Below are positions 1-8,421 of a DNA stretch of 64,000 bases, piece after piece. Position numbers and translations under genes: made by a program. Source of the stretch: Pseudomonadota bacterium (GTDB taxonomy: Bacteria; Chloroflexota; UBA6077; JAJPHF01); NCBI GenBank assembly GCA_021325365.1, contig JAJPHF010000092.1, positions 5,413 through 69,412 on the forward strand, given 5' to 3'. Within the stretch, counting starts at the first letter, position 1; every line of letters starts with the position of its first letter. The notes beneath the pieces were generated by a model. It worked only from the letters and a program-made list of their open reading frames with translations, was not told where the DNA came from and searched no databases.

Positions 1-1
1 G

Positions 2-316
2 GTGCGCTTCTACACCGAGACGCTCGGGCTCACGCTGAAGATGCGCGCGGGCGACGGCTGGGCGGAGATCGAGGCGCCCGGCGTGAACATCGGCCTGCAC
101 GCCGCCGGCCCCCACGGGCCGCAGCCAGGCGGTGCCGGCGGCATGTCGCTGGGCTTGCAGGTGGACGACCTGGAAGCCGCGATGGCGACGCTCCGCGCCC
201 GCGGCGTCGAGTTCGCGCCGCCGACGCAGGGCGAGGGCGTGCGCTTCGCCTTCTTCCACGATCCCGACCACACGCCGCTGTACCTGTGGGAGACGAAGGC
301 CGCCGGCCATCCCTAG
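2..316 (+). CDS. VOC-family (glyoxalase/bleomycin-resistance) protein, 5' end outside window
   Basis: The visible 104 residues form the second half of a vicinal-oxygen-chelate fold: an opening RFYTETLGL segment, a hydrophobic LGLQVDDLEAAMATL helix entry and a closing FFHDPDHTPLYLWE strand with the acidic metal-ligand position typical of the family. A GTG lies at base 2, but VOC domains normally have about 10-15 residues before the RFY motif, so the true start is probably upstream of the window. The family includes glyoxalases, dioxygenases and resistance proteins; the substrate cannot be told from this fragment. Confidence 0.7.
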   Translation: MRFYTETLGLTLKMRAGDGWAEIEAPGVNIGLHAAGPHGPQPGGAGGMSLGLQVDDLEAAMATLRARGVEFAPPTQGEGVRFAFFHDPDHTPLYLWETKAAGHP

Positions 317-649
317 CGGGAGAAACACCATGAGCCTGACGGCCTCCGCGCCGACCAGGTGTACCACCACTACAGTGGCGACCCGCTGGAGGTGCTGCTG
401 CTGTACGCCGACGGCCACGGCGAGGTGCAGACGGTCGGCACGGACCTGGCGGCGGGGATACGGCCGCAGCTTCTCGTGCCGGGCGGCACGTTCCACGTCT
501 CGCGCGTGCGGCCAGGCGGCAGCTTCGCCTTCATGGGCACGACGGCCTGGCCGGCGCCCGCCCCGGCCGACTTCGAGCTGGGCGACCCCGCGCGGCTCAT
601 GACAGCTTATTCGGCGCTGCGCGAGCAGATCCAGGCATTCACGCGGTAG
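317..649 (+). pseudogene. N-terminally truncated cupin (DUF985/cupin_5) fragment
   Basis: In the frame ending at 649 the sequence reads GLRADQVYHHYSGDPLEVLLL, then a GPDLAAG-like turn (TDLAAGIRPQLLVPGG) and ADFELGDPARL near the end. This is the C-terminal two thirds of the DUF985 cupin family, which is usually about 150-170 residues. A stop at 314-316 in this frame cuts off the N-terminal 50-60 residues, and the first possible start is the GTG at 359. It therefore looks like a remnant or a truncated cupin. Its 3' end overlaps the convergent LysR gene by about 11 bases. Confidence 0.6.
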
Positions 650-1592
650 CCCGCGGGAGGCGCGGGCGCGTGGCGGCTCGCCCGCGCCGGCCCGGCGCTT
701 CTGCGCCATTGGCATCAGCCGCCGCGCGGGCGACGGCGAGGAACTGGCGGAGCAGCGGGGAGGAGTCGTCGCGGCGCCAGGCGACGGCCATCTCGACCGC
801 GGCCGTCGCGTCGCGCAGCGGCCGATAGGCGACGCCGGCGCTGTGCAGTGTCTGGACCGAGCGCGGCACGAGCGAGACGCCGATCCCCGCGCCGACGAGC
901 CGCGCGACCGTCTGCATCTGCATCGCCTCCTGCGCCAGCCGGGGGCGGAAGCCGGCGCGCTCGCAGAGGCCGAGAATCTGGTCGTAGAGGTCGGCCGCCA
1001 GGCGCCGGGGGAACAGCACCCACGGCTCGCCGGCGAGCGCGGCGATGGCCACGCGCCGCTGGGCGGCGAGCGGGTGGACGGCGGGCAGCGCCACGACCAG
1101 CGGCTCGCGCAGCACCGTCTCGGCGGCCAGCGCGGCGTCGGCCACCGGCGGGCGCACCAGCCCCGCCCGAATCTGCCCGCCGCGCAGCGCCTGAAGCTGC
1201 TCGGCGGTAGTCATCTCCTGCAGGACTAGCTCGACGCCGGGGAAGCGCGCGCGAAATGCCTGCACGATGCCGGGCAGCACGCTGTAGCTGGCGGCGCCGA
1301 TGAACCCGACCGCGAGCGTGCCGACCTCGCCGCGGGCGGCGCGGCGCGCCGCGTGGGCCGCCTGCTCGGCGTGCGCTAGCACGGCCCGCGCCTCCCCGAG
1401 CAAGACGGCGCCGGCGTCGGTCAGGCGCACGTGGCGCTTGTCGCGCTCGAACAGCGGCACGCCCAGCTCGGCCTCGAGCTGGCGGATCTGGCGGCTGAGC
1501 GGGGGCTGGGCGAGGTGCAGGCGCGCGGCGGCGCGGCCGAAGTGCAGCTCCTCGGCCACGGCAACGAAGTAGCGCAGGTGGCGCAGCTCCAC
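639..1592 (-). CDS. LysR-family transcriptional regulator
   Basis: A 317-residue LysR-type regulator. The N-terminal winged helix-turn-helix is clear (VELRHLRYFVAVAEELHFGR, then AAARLHLAQPPLSRQIRQLE), followed by the linker helix and a periplasmic-binding-like effector domain (about residues 90-295). The start is taken as the GTG at 1592, which puts VELRHLRYF at the N-terminus as in the BenM/CatM-like subgroup; an upstream ATG at 1661 would add 23 atypical residues. It is divergent from leuC and may control it or itself. The effector is unknown; the subgroup often senses aromatic acids or amino-acid precursors. Confidence 0.88.
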   Translation of the reverse strand: MELRHLRYFVAVAEELHFGRAAARLHLAQPPLSRQIRQLEAELGVPLFERDKRHVRLTDAGAVLLGEARAVLAHAEQAAHAARRAARGEVGTLAVGFIGAASYSVLPGIVQAFRARFPGVELVLQEMTTAEQLQALRGGQIRAGLVRPPVADAALAAETVLREPLVVALPAVHPLAAQRRVAIAALAGEPWVLFPRRLAADLYDQILGLCERAGFRPRLAQEAMQMQTVARLVGAGIGVSLVPRSVQTLHSAGVAYRPLRDATAAVEMAVAWRRDDSSPLLRQFLAVARAAADANGAEAPGRRGRAATRPRLPRATA

Positions 1593-1601
1593 GACAGTGG
1601 A

Positions 1602-1616
1602 ATACCCGGGAGGTAT
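1602..1616. promoter_or_regulatory. Candidate LysR operator in the lysR-leuC intergenic region
   Basis: ATACC-N5-GGTAT is a perfect dyad with the T-N11-A geometry of LysR boxes and lies 10-24 bases upstream of the lysR start codon. The rest of the 339-base gap (1593-1931) is GC-rich and contains no gene or confident sigma-70 promoter that I can see. A TTGGAC at 1638 has no well-spaced -10 partner. leuC has a GAGGAG ribosome site at 1921. Confidence 0.4.
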
Positions 1617-1931
1617 CAGTCTCTTACGAACAATGTATTGGACAGGCGCGCGGGCGGGCAACTACGCTATGTCGTGGAGCGCAAGTGCGGCGCTTGGAGA
1701 GGCCGGGGGCGCCGAGCCGCCGGGCGGCTGGCGAGCGAGAGGCGCGGGAAGCGCTCCGGCGGCTGAGAGGCTTGCCGCGAGCCAGCCGCTGGTGCGCTGG
1801 GCGTCACGTTTTTTATGGTAAGGTAGGCGGGCGGATGGCCGCGCCGCCGCCCGGGGCGCCTTCGCGGCTGCCTGGCCGCGCCGCGGCGACTGTCGGCCGG
1901 CCCGCGAATCATCAGGAGACGAGGAGCGACC

Positions 1932-3346
1932 ATGCCCGAGCTATTGTTTGACAAGATCTGGAACAGCCACGTCGTCCGCGAGGAGCCGGGGCAGCCGACG
2001 CTCCTCTACATCGACCTGCACCTGATTCACGAGATCACGACGGCGCAGGCGTTCGAGGGCTTGCGGCTGAGCGGGCGGCGGGTGCGTCGCCCCGACCTCA
2101 CGCTGGCGACGGTCGACCACAACGTGCCGACCGACCCGGGCCGCGACCACCTGCCGATCCGGGACGAGATCGCGCGGAAGCAGATCGAGACGCTGGCCCG
2201 CAACTGCCGCGAGTTTGGCATCAAGCTGGAGGGCATGGCGAGCAACGACCAGGGGATCGTACACGTCATCGGCCCGGAGCAGGGCTTTAGCCTGCCGGGC
2301 ATGACGATCACCTGCGGCGACAGCCACACCGCGACGCACGGCGCGGTGGGCGCGCTGGCGTTCGGCATCGGCACGTCAGAGGTGGAGCACGTGCTGGCAA
2401 CGCAGACGCTGCCGCAGATGAAGCCGAAGACGATGGAGGTGCGCGTCGAGGGCAAGCTGCCGCCGGGCGTCACGGCGAAGGACGTGATCCTGGGCATCAT
2501 CGGCCACATCGGCGTGAGCGGCGGCGTGGGGCACGTGATCGAGTACACCGGCGAGGCGATCCGCGGCCTGTCGATGGAGGGGCGGATGACCGTCTGCAAC
2601 ATGTCCATCGAGGCGGGCGCGCGGGCCGGCATGATCGCGCCCGACGACGTGACGTTCGCCTACTGCGAGGGGCGCCGCTACGCGCCGAAGGGAGCCGAGT
2701 GGGAGCGCGCGCTGGACTACTGGCGCTCGCTGCCGTCCGATCCGGGCGCCCGCTACGACAAGAGCGTCGTGCTGCGGGGCGAGGAGATGGTGCCGTACGT
2801 CACCTGGGGCACGAACCCCGGGATGGTGCTGCCGGTGACGGGGCGCGTGCCCGACCCGGCGGAGATGGCGACGCCCGACGACCAGAAGGCGACGGCGCGC
2901 GCGCTGGAGTACATGGACCTGCGCCCGGGCACGGCGATCGCGGACATCCCCGTGGACCGCGTGTTCATCGGCTCGTGCACGAACTCGCGGCTGGACGACC
3001 TGCGCCTGGCGGCCCAGGTGGCGCGGGGCAAGCGGGTGAACCCGAAGGTGCGGGCGATGGTGGTGCCCGGCTCGGTGCAGGTCAAGCGGGCGGCCGAGGC
3101 GGAGGGGCTGGACAAGATCTTCGTCGAGGCGGGCTTCGACTGGCGCGAGCCGGGCTGCTCGATGTGCCTGGGCATGAACCCGGACATCCTGCAGCCGGGC
3201 GAGCGGTGCGCGTCGACCTCGAACCGGAACTTCGAGGACGCCAGGGCAAGGGCGGGCGCACGCACCTGGTGAGCCCGGCGATGGCGGCGGCGGCGGCGAT
3301 CGCGGGCCACTTCGTGGACGTCCGCGACCTCGACCTGGAGCGCTAA
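1932..3346 (+). pseudogene. leuC: 3-isopropylmalate dehydratase large subunit, frameshifted near the 3' end
   Basis: LeuC isomerises 2-isopropylmalate to 3-isopropylmalate in leucine synthesis using a [4Fe-4S] cluster. The protein has [40 protein letters not shown] and [11 protein letters not shown]; cluster cysteines fall at 349, 409 and 412, almost exactly as in E. coli LeuC. After residue 435 (NRNFE, base 3236) the frame breaks and ends early at 3272. The +2 frame from 3239 continues with the expected [14 protein letters not shown] and ends at 3346, giving about 472 residues. One G missing from the GAGGACGCC stretch explains this. It may be a real mutation or an assembly error. The gene starts at ATG 1932 after GAGGAG. 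Confidence 0.85.
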
Positions 3347-3430
3347 CATTCCTATTGGGCACCGGGCGCGACCCCGCCCCCGGTGCCCGTCCGACCCCGG
3401 ATGCCGGTACAGGTCGTGGAGGGGGGGCTG

Positions 3431-3688
3431 ATGTCGTCCAGCAAGGACAAGCTGCACCAGCTAGTTGAAGAGCTGCCGCAGAGCGAGGTCCACGCCGCGG
3501 AGAGCATCCTGGCGTATCTGCGGGACATCGGCAGCGACCCGTTCCTGCGGGCGCTCGCACTCGCGCCCGTGGACGACGAGCCGACCACGCCCGAAGAGGA
3601 CGAAGGGGCCTCGGAAGCCTGGCAAGAGTACCTGCGCGGCGAGTTTCGCCCCTGGGAGGAAGTCCGGGAGGAGCTAGCCGGTGGTTGA
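3431..3688 (+). CDS. Probable antitoxin of a RelE-type module
   Basis: A small acidic 85-residue protein (MSSSKDKLHQLVEELPQSEV, then a helix AAESILAYLRDIGSDPF and a strongly acidic tail with PTTPEEDEGASEAWQEYL). Its stop overlaps the GTG start of the next gene, a RelE-like toxin remnant, by 8 bases, the usual antitoxin-toxin coupling. The N-terminal LHQLVEELPQSEVHAAESIL pattern is seen in many uncharacterised antitoxins of this kind. The start is ATG 3431, following GAGGGGGGGCTG. The antitoxin role is inferred from size, charge and position. Confidence 0.6.
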   Translation: MSSSKDKLHQLVEELPQSEVHAAESILAYLRDIGSDPFLRALALAPVDDEPTTPEEDEGASEAWQEYLRGEFRPWEEVREELAGG

Positions 3689-3953
3689 GGGCCCGCCGTG
3701 GCGGGTAGCGATTACCGCGCGGGCAGAGCGCGAGATGAAGCAGCTCTCAGCCACCGATCAAGCGCGAATTCGGGCCGCGCTCGACGCTTGGGCCGCAGGT
3801 ACCTGGCCCCGCGACGTGAAGAAGCTTGAGGGGAAAGCCAACGAGTAGCGTGTCCGGATCGGGGGCATCCGCATTCGGTTCGCGCGCGATCCCCGAGCGC
3901 GAACAATCGTGGTCCTGCGCGTGCTACCCCGCGGCCGAGCTTACCGAGACTGA
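3681..3953 (+). pseudogene. RelE/ParE-type toxin interrupted by an in-frame TAG
   Basis: From GTG 3681 the frame reads WRVAITARAEREMKQLSATD and continues to KKLEGKANE, meets TAG at 3846-3848, then continues without further stops as RVRIGGIRIRFARDPRARTI and VVLRVLPRGRAYRD to TGA 3951. Joined, it is a normal 89-90 residue RelE fold. RelE relatives have Trp at the interrupted position (E-W-R-V-R), and TGG to TAG is one substitution. The toxin is therefore probably inactive while the antitoxin frame survives. The module sits between leuC and leuD, which are normally adjacent. Confidence 0.75.
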
Positions 3954-4020
3954 GCTGAACACGAGGGAGTCGCATCCGGGCCAGCAGCGCGGGTGCGCCG
4001 CCAGATTGGAGATCGCAGAG

Positions 4021-4629
4021 ATGGAGCCGTTTGTTCGCCGCACGGGCGTGCTGGCAGTGATGGACCGCGTGGACGTGGACACCGACCAGATCATCCCCAA
4101 GCAGTTCCTGAAGCGCATCGAGCGCACGGGCTACGAGGACGCGCTGTTCTTCGACTGGCGCTTCCGGCCCGACGGCTCGCTCAATCCCGACTTCGAGCTG
4201 AACCGGCCAGAGTACCAGGGCGCGAATGCGCTGGTGGCCGGGCGCAACTTCGGCTGCGGGTCGTCGCGCGAGCACGCGCCCTGGGCGCTCCACGACTACG
4301 GCATCGTGACGGTGATCGCGCCCAGCTTCGGCGACATCTTCCGCAACAACTGCTATCAGAACGGCATGCTGCCGGTGCAGCTCACGGAGAGCCAGGTGCG
4401 CGAGCTGATGGACCGCGCGAAGGCGCGGCCGGGCTGCAAGGTGACGGTGGACCTGGAGCAGCAGACGGTCACGCTGGACGACGGCTGGAGCGCGCACTTC
4501 GACATCGACCCCTTCCGCCGCGACTGTCTGCTGAAGGGCCTGGACGACATCGGGCTGACGCTGCAGCACGAGGACGAGATCGCCGCCTTCGAGCGGCAGC
4601 GCCCCGCCTGGCTGCCCGCCAAGCGCTAA
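4021..4629 (+). CDS. leuD: 3-isopropylmalate dehydratase small subunit
   Basis: 202 residues, the usual length for LeuD, the swivelling domain that completes the active site of LeuC. Family signatures are visible in order: VDTDQIIPKQFLKRI, DALFFDWRF, ALVAGRNFGCGSSREHAPWAL, and the SFGDIFRNNCYQNGMLPV block. The ATG at 4021 starts MEPFVRRTGVLAV as expected; the open frame extends upstream to 3826 but that part is relic toxin DNA. leuD is cut off from leuC by the toxin-antitoxin remnant (674 bases between them), so it may rely on read-through or its own promoter. Confidence 0.93.
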   Translation: MEPFVRRTGVLAVMDRVDVDTDQIIPKQFLKRIERTGYEDALFFDWRFRPDGSLNPDFELNRPEYQGANALVAGRNFGCGSSREHAPWALHDYGIVTVIAPSFGDIFRNNCYQNGMLPVQLTESQVRELMDRAKARPGCKVTVDLEQQTVTLDDGWSAHFDIDPFRRDCLLKGLDDIGLTLQHEDEIAAFERQRPAWLPAKR

Positions 4630-4646
4630 GCACTCAGCCAGGGATA

Positions 4647-4679
4647 GTGCGTAGGTTTGGCTTCGCCAAACCTACGCAC
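4647..4679 (+). terminator. 15-bp perfect hairpin after leuD
   Basis: GTGCGTAGGTTTGGC and its exact complement flank a TTC loop, 17 bases after the leuD stop. There is no U-tract, so it may be a terminator-like hairpin or a dispersed palindrome. Confidence 0.5.
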
Positions 4680-4718
4680 CAACCTGGGCCGCCCGTTTAG
4701 GCGCATAACGCAGCGCCC

Positions 4719-4754
4719 GCGGCCCGCCCCGCCGATCTGGCCGGGGCGGGCCGC
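4719..4754 (+). terminator. Second GC-rich hairpin in the leuD-SBP gap
   Basis: GCGGCCCGCCCCG and its exact complement (13 bp, 10-base loop), followed by a short TTT. The remainder of the 338-base gap 4630-4967 shows no gene. Confidence 0.45.
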
Positions 4755-4967
4755 TTTGCGTCTAGTCACCACCCACGCCGGCGCGCAGGTAGACGACCCG
4801 GGCACGGACAGGTAGGGCTCCAGTGGCCGATCGCGCGTTGCGCCTGGTCGGGCGCGGAGTTGAGCGGCAGGACGGCCGCGCCTATAATCGCGCCAACACG
4901 CTGCCGGCCGCCGGGGCGCTCTCGGGGGAGAGCGTGCCCGGACGGGCGGCGAGGGAGCGAGGGCGCG

Positions 4968-6143
4968 ATGGCCCAGGGTGGCGCAAAGTCCAGCATCCGG
5001 GTGGCGAGACTGCTGGCGGGGCTGGCGCTGCTGGCGCTGGTCAGTTGCGGGCCGGGTGCGGCGCCGCGGCAAGCCGCCGGCGCTGGGGGGAGCGCGGCGG
5101 CGGGGACCGCGGCCGGGGCCGCGGGAGGCGCGGGCGAGGCGAGGGGCGGCGCGGGGACGGCCGCTGGCGCCGCGGGGAGCACCGGGAGCGCGGCTGGGCG
5201 CGTGGCGGCGAGCCCGGCGGCGCCGCTGAAGGTGCGGATCGGGACGACGGCGGTGGCCGCCGCGCTGGCGCCGCCGTATCTGGCGCGCGACACGGGCATC
5301 TACGAGCAGAACGGGCTGGTCGTCGACCTCATCAGCGTGGGCACCGGACCGCTGGCGGTGCAGGCGCTGCTGGCGGGCGAGCTGGACTTCGCCTACAACA
5401 CCGCGCCGTCGCTCGTGACCGCCGATCTCAGCGGGGCCGACGTGGTGATGCTGGCTGGCGGCGTGAACACGATGATCTTCTCGCTGGTGGCGGGACCGGG
5501 CATCGAACGGGTCGAGGACCTGCGCGGCAAGCGGTTGGGCATCACGCGGCTGGGCACCTCCAGCGACTTCAACGCGCGGTACGTGCTGCGGCACTACGGG
5601 CTGGAGCCGGACGTCGACGTGACGATGGTGCAGATGGCCGGCATTCCGGAGATCCTGACGGGGCTGGCGGCGGGGGCGGTCGACGCGGGCATGATGTCGC
5701 ACCCGACGGTGGTGAACGCCACGCAGCAGGGGTACCACGTCGTGCTGGACCTGGGGAAGCTGGGGCTGGAGTACCAGCACAACGGCGTGATGAGCACGCG
5801 TCACTACGTGGAGGAGCATCCGGACGCGGTGCGCGCGGTGCTGAAGTCGCACGTCGAGGCGATCCACCGCTTCAAGACCGACAAGGCGGCCGCCATCGAC
5901 TCGCTAGCCCGCTTCACGAAGCTCAGCGACCCGACCATCCTAGAGGAGACCTGGCAGGCGTACGCGAACACCTACTTCGAGCGGGTGCCGTACGCCACGG
6001 TGCCGGGCATGCAGGTGGACATCGACGGCCTGGCGGCGACGATTCCGGCGGCCGCCGGGGTGCGGGCCGAGAGCTTTGTGGACAACCGCTTCATGGACGA
6101 GCTGGTGCGCGACGGGCTGATCGAGCGGCTATACGGGAGTTAG
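4968..6143 (+). CDS. NMT1/TauA-type ABC solute-binding lipoprotein (1)
   Basis: A 391-residue binding protein. Residues 1-25 are a lipoprotein signal (RVARLLAGLALLALVSC), then a roughly 60-residue Ala/Gly-rich tether, then a type-2 periplasmic-binding fold: KVRIGTTAVAAALAPPYLAR, GIYEQNGLVVDLISVGTG, LLAGELDFAYNTAPSLVTA and VEDLRGKRLGITRLG, the standard NMT1/THI5/TauA sequence of motifs. No permease or ATPase lies nearby, so it is an orphan binding protein. The start is ATG 4968 after GAGGGAGCGAGGG. Such proteins bind sulfonates, pyrimidines, phthalate or other carboxylates; the ligand is not predictable here. The next gene begins 3 bases later, so the two are co-transcribed. Confidence 0.85.
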   Translation: MAQGGAKSSIRVARLLAGLALLALVSCGPGAAPRQAAGAGGSAAAGTAAGAAGGAGEARGGAGTAAGAAGSTGSAAGRVAASPAAPLKVRIGTTAVAAALAPPYLARDTGIYEQNGLVVDLISVGTGPLAVQALLAGELDFAYNTAPSLVTADLSGADVVMLAGGVNTMIFSLVAGPGIERVEDLRGKRLGITRLGTSSDFNARYVLRHYGLEPDVDVTMVQMAGIPEILTGLAAGAVDAGMMSHPTVVNATQQGYHVVLDLGKLGLEYQHNGVMSTRHYVEEHPDAVRAVLKSHVEAIHRFKTDKAAAIDSLARFTKLSDPTILEETWQAYANTYFERVPYATVPGMQVDIDGLAATIPAAAGVRAESFVDNRFMDELVRDGLIERLYGS

Positions 6144-6146
6144 CGC

Positions 6147-6890
6147 ATGAGCACGCAGTACGGCTGGCGGGCGCGGGTGGGGCACATCTCGCCGGCGCTG
6201 CTGGACACGTCGGCGGAGGAGTGCCGCAAGCTGCTGCCGCCGGGGGTGCTGCACGTGGGGCTGAGCATCAGCCAGCCGGTGCAGCGCATGGCGCCGGACG
6301 AGCTGGACCAGGCGGGGCGGCTGATGGTGGACGCGGCGCGGCGCCTGGCCGCCGAGGAGGTGGACGTGATCGTGGCGGGCGGGGCGCCGGCCACGGCGCG
6401 GCAGGGCCCGGCGGCGGACGACGCGCTGCTGGGGGCGCTGCGCGAGGCGAGCGGGCTGCCCTGCACGACGGCCAACCGCGCGGTGGTGGAGGCGCTGGAC
6501 GCGCTGGGGCTGCGGCGGGTGGTGGTCGTCTCGCCGTTCGTGGAGGCGCGCAACGAGGAGATCCGCGCGTATCTGGCAGCGGTCGGCGTGACGGTGGTGG
6601 CGACGCGGGGGCTGGGGCTGCCGCGCAACGTGGACATCGCCAGGCAGTCGGCCGCGACGCCGTACCAGATGGCCCGCGCGCTCGTGCGCGAGACGCCGGA
6701 CGTGGACGGCGTGTACATCGCGTGCCCGCGCTGGCCGGTGGTGGACATCGTGGAGGCGCTGGAGACGGACCTGCGCAAGCCGGTGGTCGCGGGCGTGACG
6801 GCGATGATGTGGCACTGCCTGCGGCTGATCGGCGTGGGCGACCCGCCGCGCGGGTACGGGCGGCTGATGGAGACGCTGCGCGGCGCCTAG
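6147..6890 (+). CDS. Arylmalonate decarboxylase / maleate isomerase-like Asp/Glu racemase-superfamily protein
   Basis: 247 residues with the two-lobed Asp/Glu racemase fold. The family normally uses two Cys. Here the first position is Gly/Ala (VIVAGGAPATARQG, about residues 75-87), while the second Cys is present as C193 in GVYIACPRWPVVD. One-Cys members of this type include arylmalonate decarboxylase, whereas maleate isomerases and racemases retain both. A decarboxylase of a substituted malonate is therefore the best guess. It is translationally close to the upstream binding protein (3-base gap), suggesting the imported solute is its substrate or precursor. Function inferred from family and residues only. 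Confidence 0.65.
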   Translation: MSTQYGWRARVGHISPALLDTSAEECRKLLPPGVLHVGLSISQPVQRMAPDELDQAGRLMVDAARRLAAEEVDVIVAGGAPATARQGPAADDALLGALREASGLPCTTANRAVVEALDALGLRRVVVVSPFVEARNEEIRAYLAAVGVTVVATRGLGLPRNVDIARQSAATPYQMARALVRETPDVDGVYIACPRWPVVDIVEALETDLRKPVVAGVTAMMWHCLRLIGVGDPPRGYGRLMETLRGA

Positions 6891-7010
6891 CGAGCGGTGG
6901 GGAGCGGGGAGCCATCGGCCGGCGGCGGGTGGCTGCCGGCCGCGAGCGGCAGGTCGAAGCGCGGATGCCGGCCCCGGCGCGGAGCGCGGCGGGGGGAGAG
7001 GGAGGTCGCC

Positions 7011-8108
7011 ATGGGGGCTTCGGGCCAGTCCGGACCGCGCGCGCTCGTGGGCCTGCTGCTTGCGGCCGCGCTCGTCGCCTGCGCGGCGCCGGCGCGGCCG
7101 GCCGCGAGCGGGGAGGCGGCGCCAGCGGGCGAGGCGGCGGCGGGGGCGGCGGGCGCGGCCGCGGCGCCGGCCCGCCAGGCCGCGTCTGCTGCACCGACGG
7201 CCGCGCCCGCCGCCGCGCCGGAGCACACGACGCTGCTAGTGTCGACGACGTCGTCGGTGTTCCTGCCGCACAAGCTAGCGGAGGTGAAGGGGCTGTTCCT
7301 GGCGCAGGGGCTGGACACGGAGGTGGTGGTCACCAGCAGCAACGTGGAGGCGGCGGCGGTCGCCACGGGCGACGTGGACTTCTCGGGCCAGCTGCCCGCG
7401 GCCATCCGGCAGCGACTGGCGGGGCTGCCGATGGTCGGCACGGCGGCGGTGGTCGGGCACTCGACGCGGTATCTGGTGGCGTTGCCGCAGTACACGTCGA
7501 TCGGCGACCTGCGCGGCAAGACGCTGACGGGCTCGTCGCCGGCAGGGAGCGACACGCAAGTGCTGCGGCGGGTGCTGAGCTTCTACGGGCTGGACCCGGA
7601 CCAGGACGTGACGATTCTGAACGCGGGCGACGTGCCGGCGCGGTGGGCGGCGATTCAGAGCGGGCACGCCGAGGGGGGGCTGTTCGCGGGCGGGGACGTG
7701 CTGAAGGCGCAGGAGCTGGGGCTGCGGCCGGTGGTGCGGGTGGCCGACGTGCTGGACATGCCGGAGAACGGGCTGGCGGTGTCGGAGCGCAAGCTGGCGG
7801 AGCAACCGGAGCAGGTGAAGCGGGCGCTGCGGGCGCTATTGGATGCGGTGACGTTCGTGCGGAGCCAGCCGGACGAGGCGGCGCGGGTGCTGGCGGACTG
7901 GGTGGGCATCGACGAGCGGGCGGCGCGGGCGCAGATCGACGCGCTGATCCCGGCGCTGAGCCCGGACCTGACGGTTAGCGATGCGGAGCTGCAAGCGGTG
8001 ATCGACGCGGAGCGGGCGGCGGCGGGCATCGAGCGGGAGTACAGCCCGGCGGACGTAACGGACTTCACGCTGCTGAACGAGGTGCTGCGCGAGCGCGGGC
8101 TGCGATAA
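7011..8108 (+). CDS. NMT1/TauA-type ABC solute-binding lipoprotein (2)
   Basis: 365 residues: a lipoprotein signal ending LLLAAALVAC, a 45-residue Ala/Pro linker, then a binding-protein fold (VSTTSSVFLPHKLAEVKGLF, TGDVDFSGQLPAAIRQRL, SIGDLRGKTLTGSSPAGSD, YGLDPDQDVTILNAGDVPA). The start is ATG 7011 behind a good GGAGGT site. It belongs with the arylmalonate-decarboxylase-like gene and SBP 1 upstream but is not a close copy of SBP 1. No transporter membrane or ATPase genes adjoin it, so it presumably uses a permease encoded elsewhere (for example that at 30601-32198). Confidence 0.85.
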   Translation: MGASGQSGPRALVGLLLAAALVACAAPARPAASGEAAPAGEAAAGAAGAAAAPARQAASAAPTAAPAAAPEHTTLLVSTTSSVFLPHKLAEVKGLFLAQGLDTEVVVTSSNVEAAAVATGDVDFSGQLPAAIRQRLAGLPMVGTAAVVGHSTRYLVALPQYTSIGDLRGKTLTGSSPAGSDTQVLRRVLSFYGLDPDQDVTILNAGDVPARWAAIQSGHAEGGLFAGGDVLKAQELGLRPVVRVADVLDMPENGLAVSERKLAEQPEQVKRALRALLDAVTFVRSQPDEAARVLADWVGIDERAARAQIDALIPALSPDLTVSDAELQAVIDAERAAAGIEREYSPADVTDFTLLNEVLRERGLR

Positions 8109-8120
8109 GGAGAATAGGTC

Positions 8121-8149
8121 TTGAAGGTCGGCGGGGGATAGCGTATACT
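8121..8149 (+). promoter_or_regulatory. Sigma-70-like promoter of tRNA-Gly
   Basis: TTGAAG, a 17-base spacer and TATACT, placing transcription start near 8156, about 20 bases before the tRNA. Confidence 0.7.
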
Positions 8150-8176
8150 GTGCTGCGCGGGGCAACTCCCCGCGAT

Positions 8177-8248
8177 GCGGAAGTGGCTCAGTGGTAGAGC
8201 ATCTCCTTGCCAAGGAGAGGGTCGCGGGTTCGAATCCCGTCTTCCGCT
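8177..8248 (+). tRNA. tRNA-Gly (anticodon GCC)
   Basis: A full cloverleaf: acceptor GCGGAAG/CTTCCGC, D-arm GCTC...GAGC, anticodon stem TCTCC/GGAGA with loop TTGCCAA, and T-arm with GTTCGAATC. The CCA is not encoded. In the ancestral arrangement tRNA-Cys followed 45 bases downstream, but an integrative element now separates them. Confidence 0.95.
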
Positions 8249-8255
8249 CCCCGGC

Positions 8256-8330
8256 CGCGGCGCCGTGGTGGCCCCCAGCGTCGCTCTGTCCACGGGGGCG
8301 TGGCCAAGTGGTAAGGCGAGGGTCTGCAAA
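8256..8330 (+). repeat. attL: 75-bp direct repeat containing the 5' half of tRNA-Cys
   Basis: Identical to 17303-17377. It holds 38 bases of spacer plus tRNA-Cys bases 1-37 up to the anticodon loop (CTGCAAA). To its right the anticodon stem cannot form, so this copy is not a functional tRNA. Confidence 0.9.
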
Positions 8331-8354
8331 GCTCCTCGCCCGTCATTTCTCCAG

Positions 8355-8396
8355 TGCTACCGCCAGATTTGAGCCTCCTGTAGCAATCCTGTAGCA
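8355..8396. other. Candidate left integrase arm sites
   Basis: Two TGTAGCA direct repeats at 8379-8385 and 8390-8396, 11 bases apart, with an inverted TGCTAC at 8355. The same pair with the same 11-base phasing recurs near the right end. Confidence 0.5.
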
Positions 8397-8421
8397 GCAC
8401 CAGAGCCGTAGGAGACACCCT

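Noticed and set aside
4823..7978. A 1051-codon open frame
   Set aside because: Gly/Arg-rich shadow of the true genes in a high-GC region; no domain or plausible start.
8294..8330. A second tRNA-Cys at the left end
   Set aside because: Only bases 1-37 are present; the anticodon stem and T-arm are missing.
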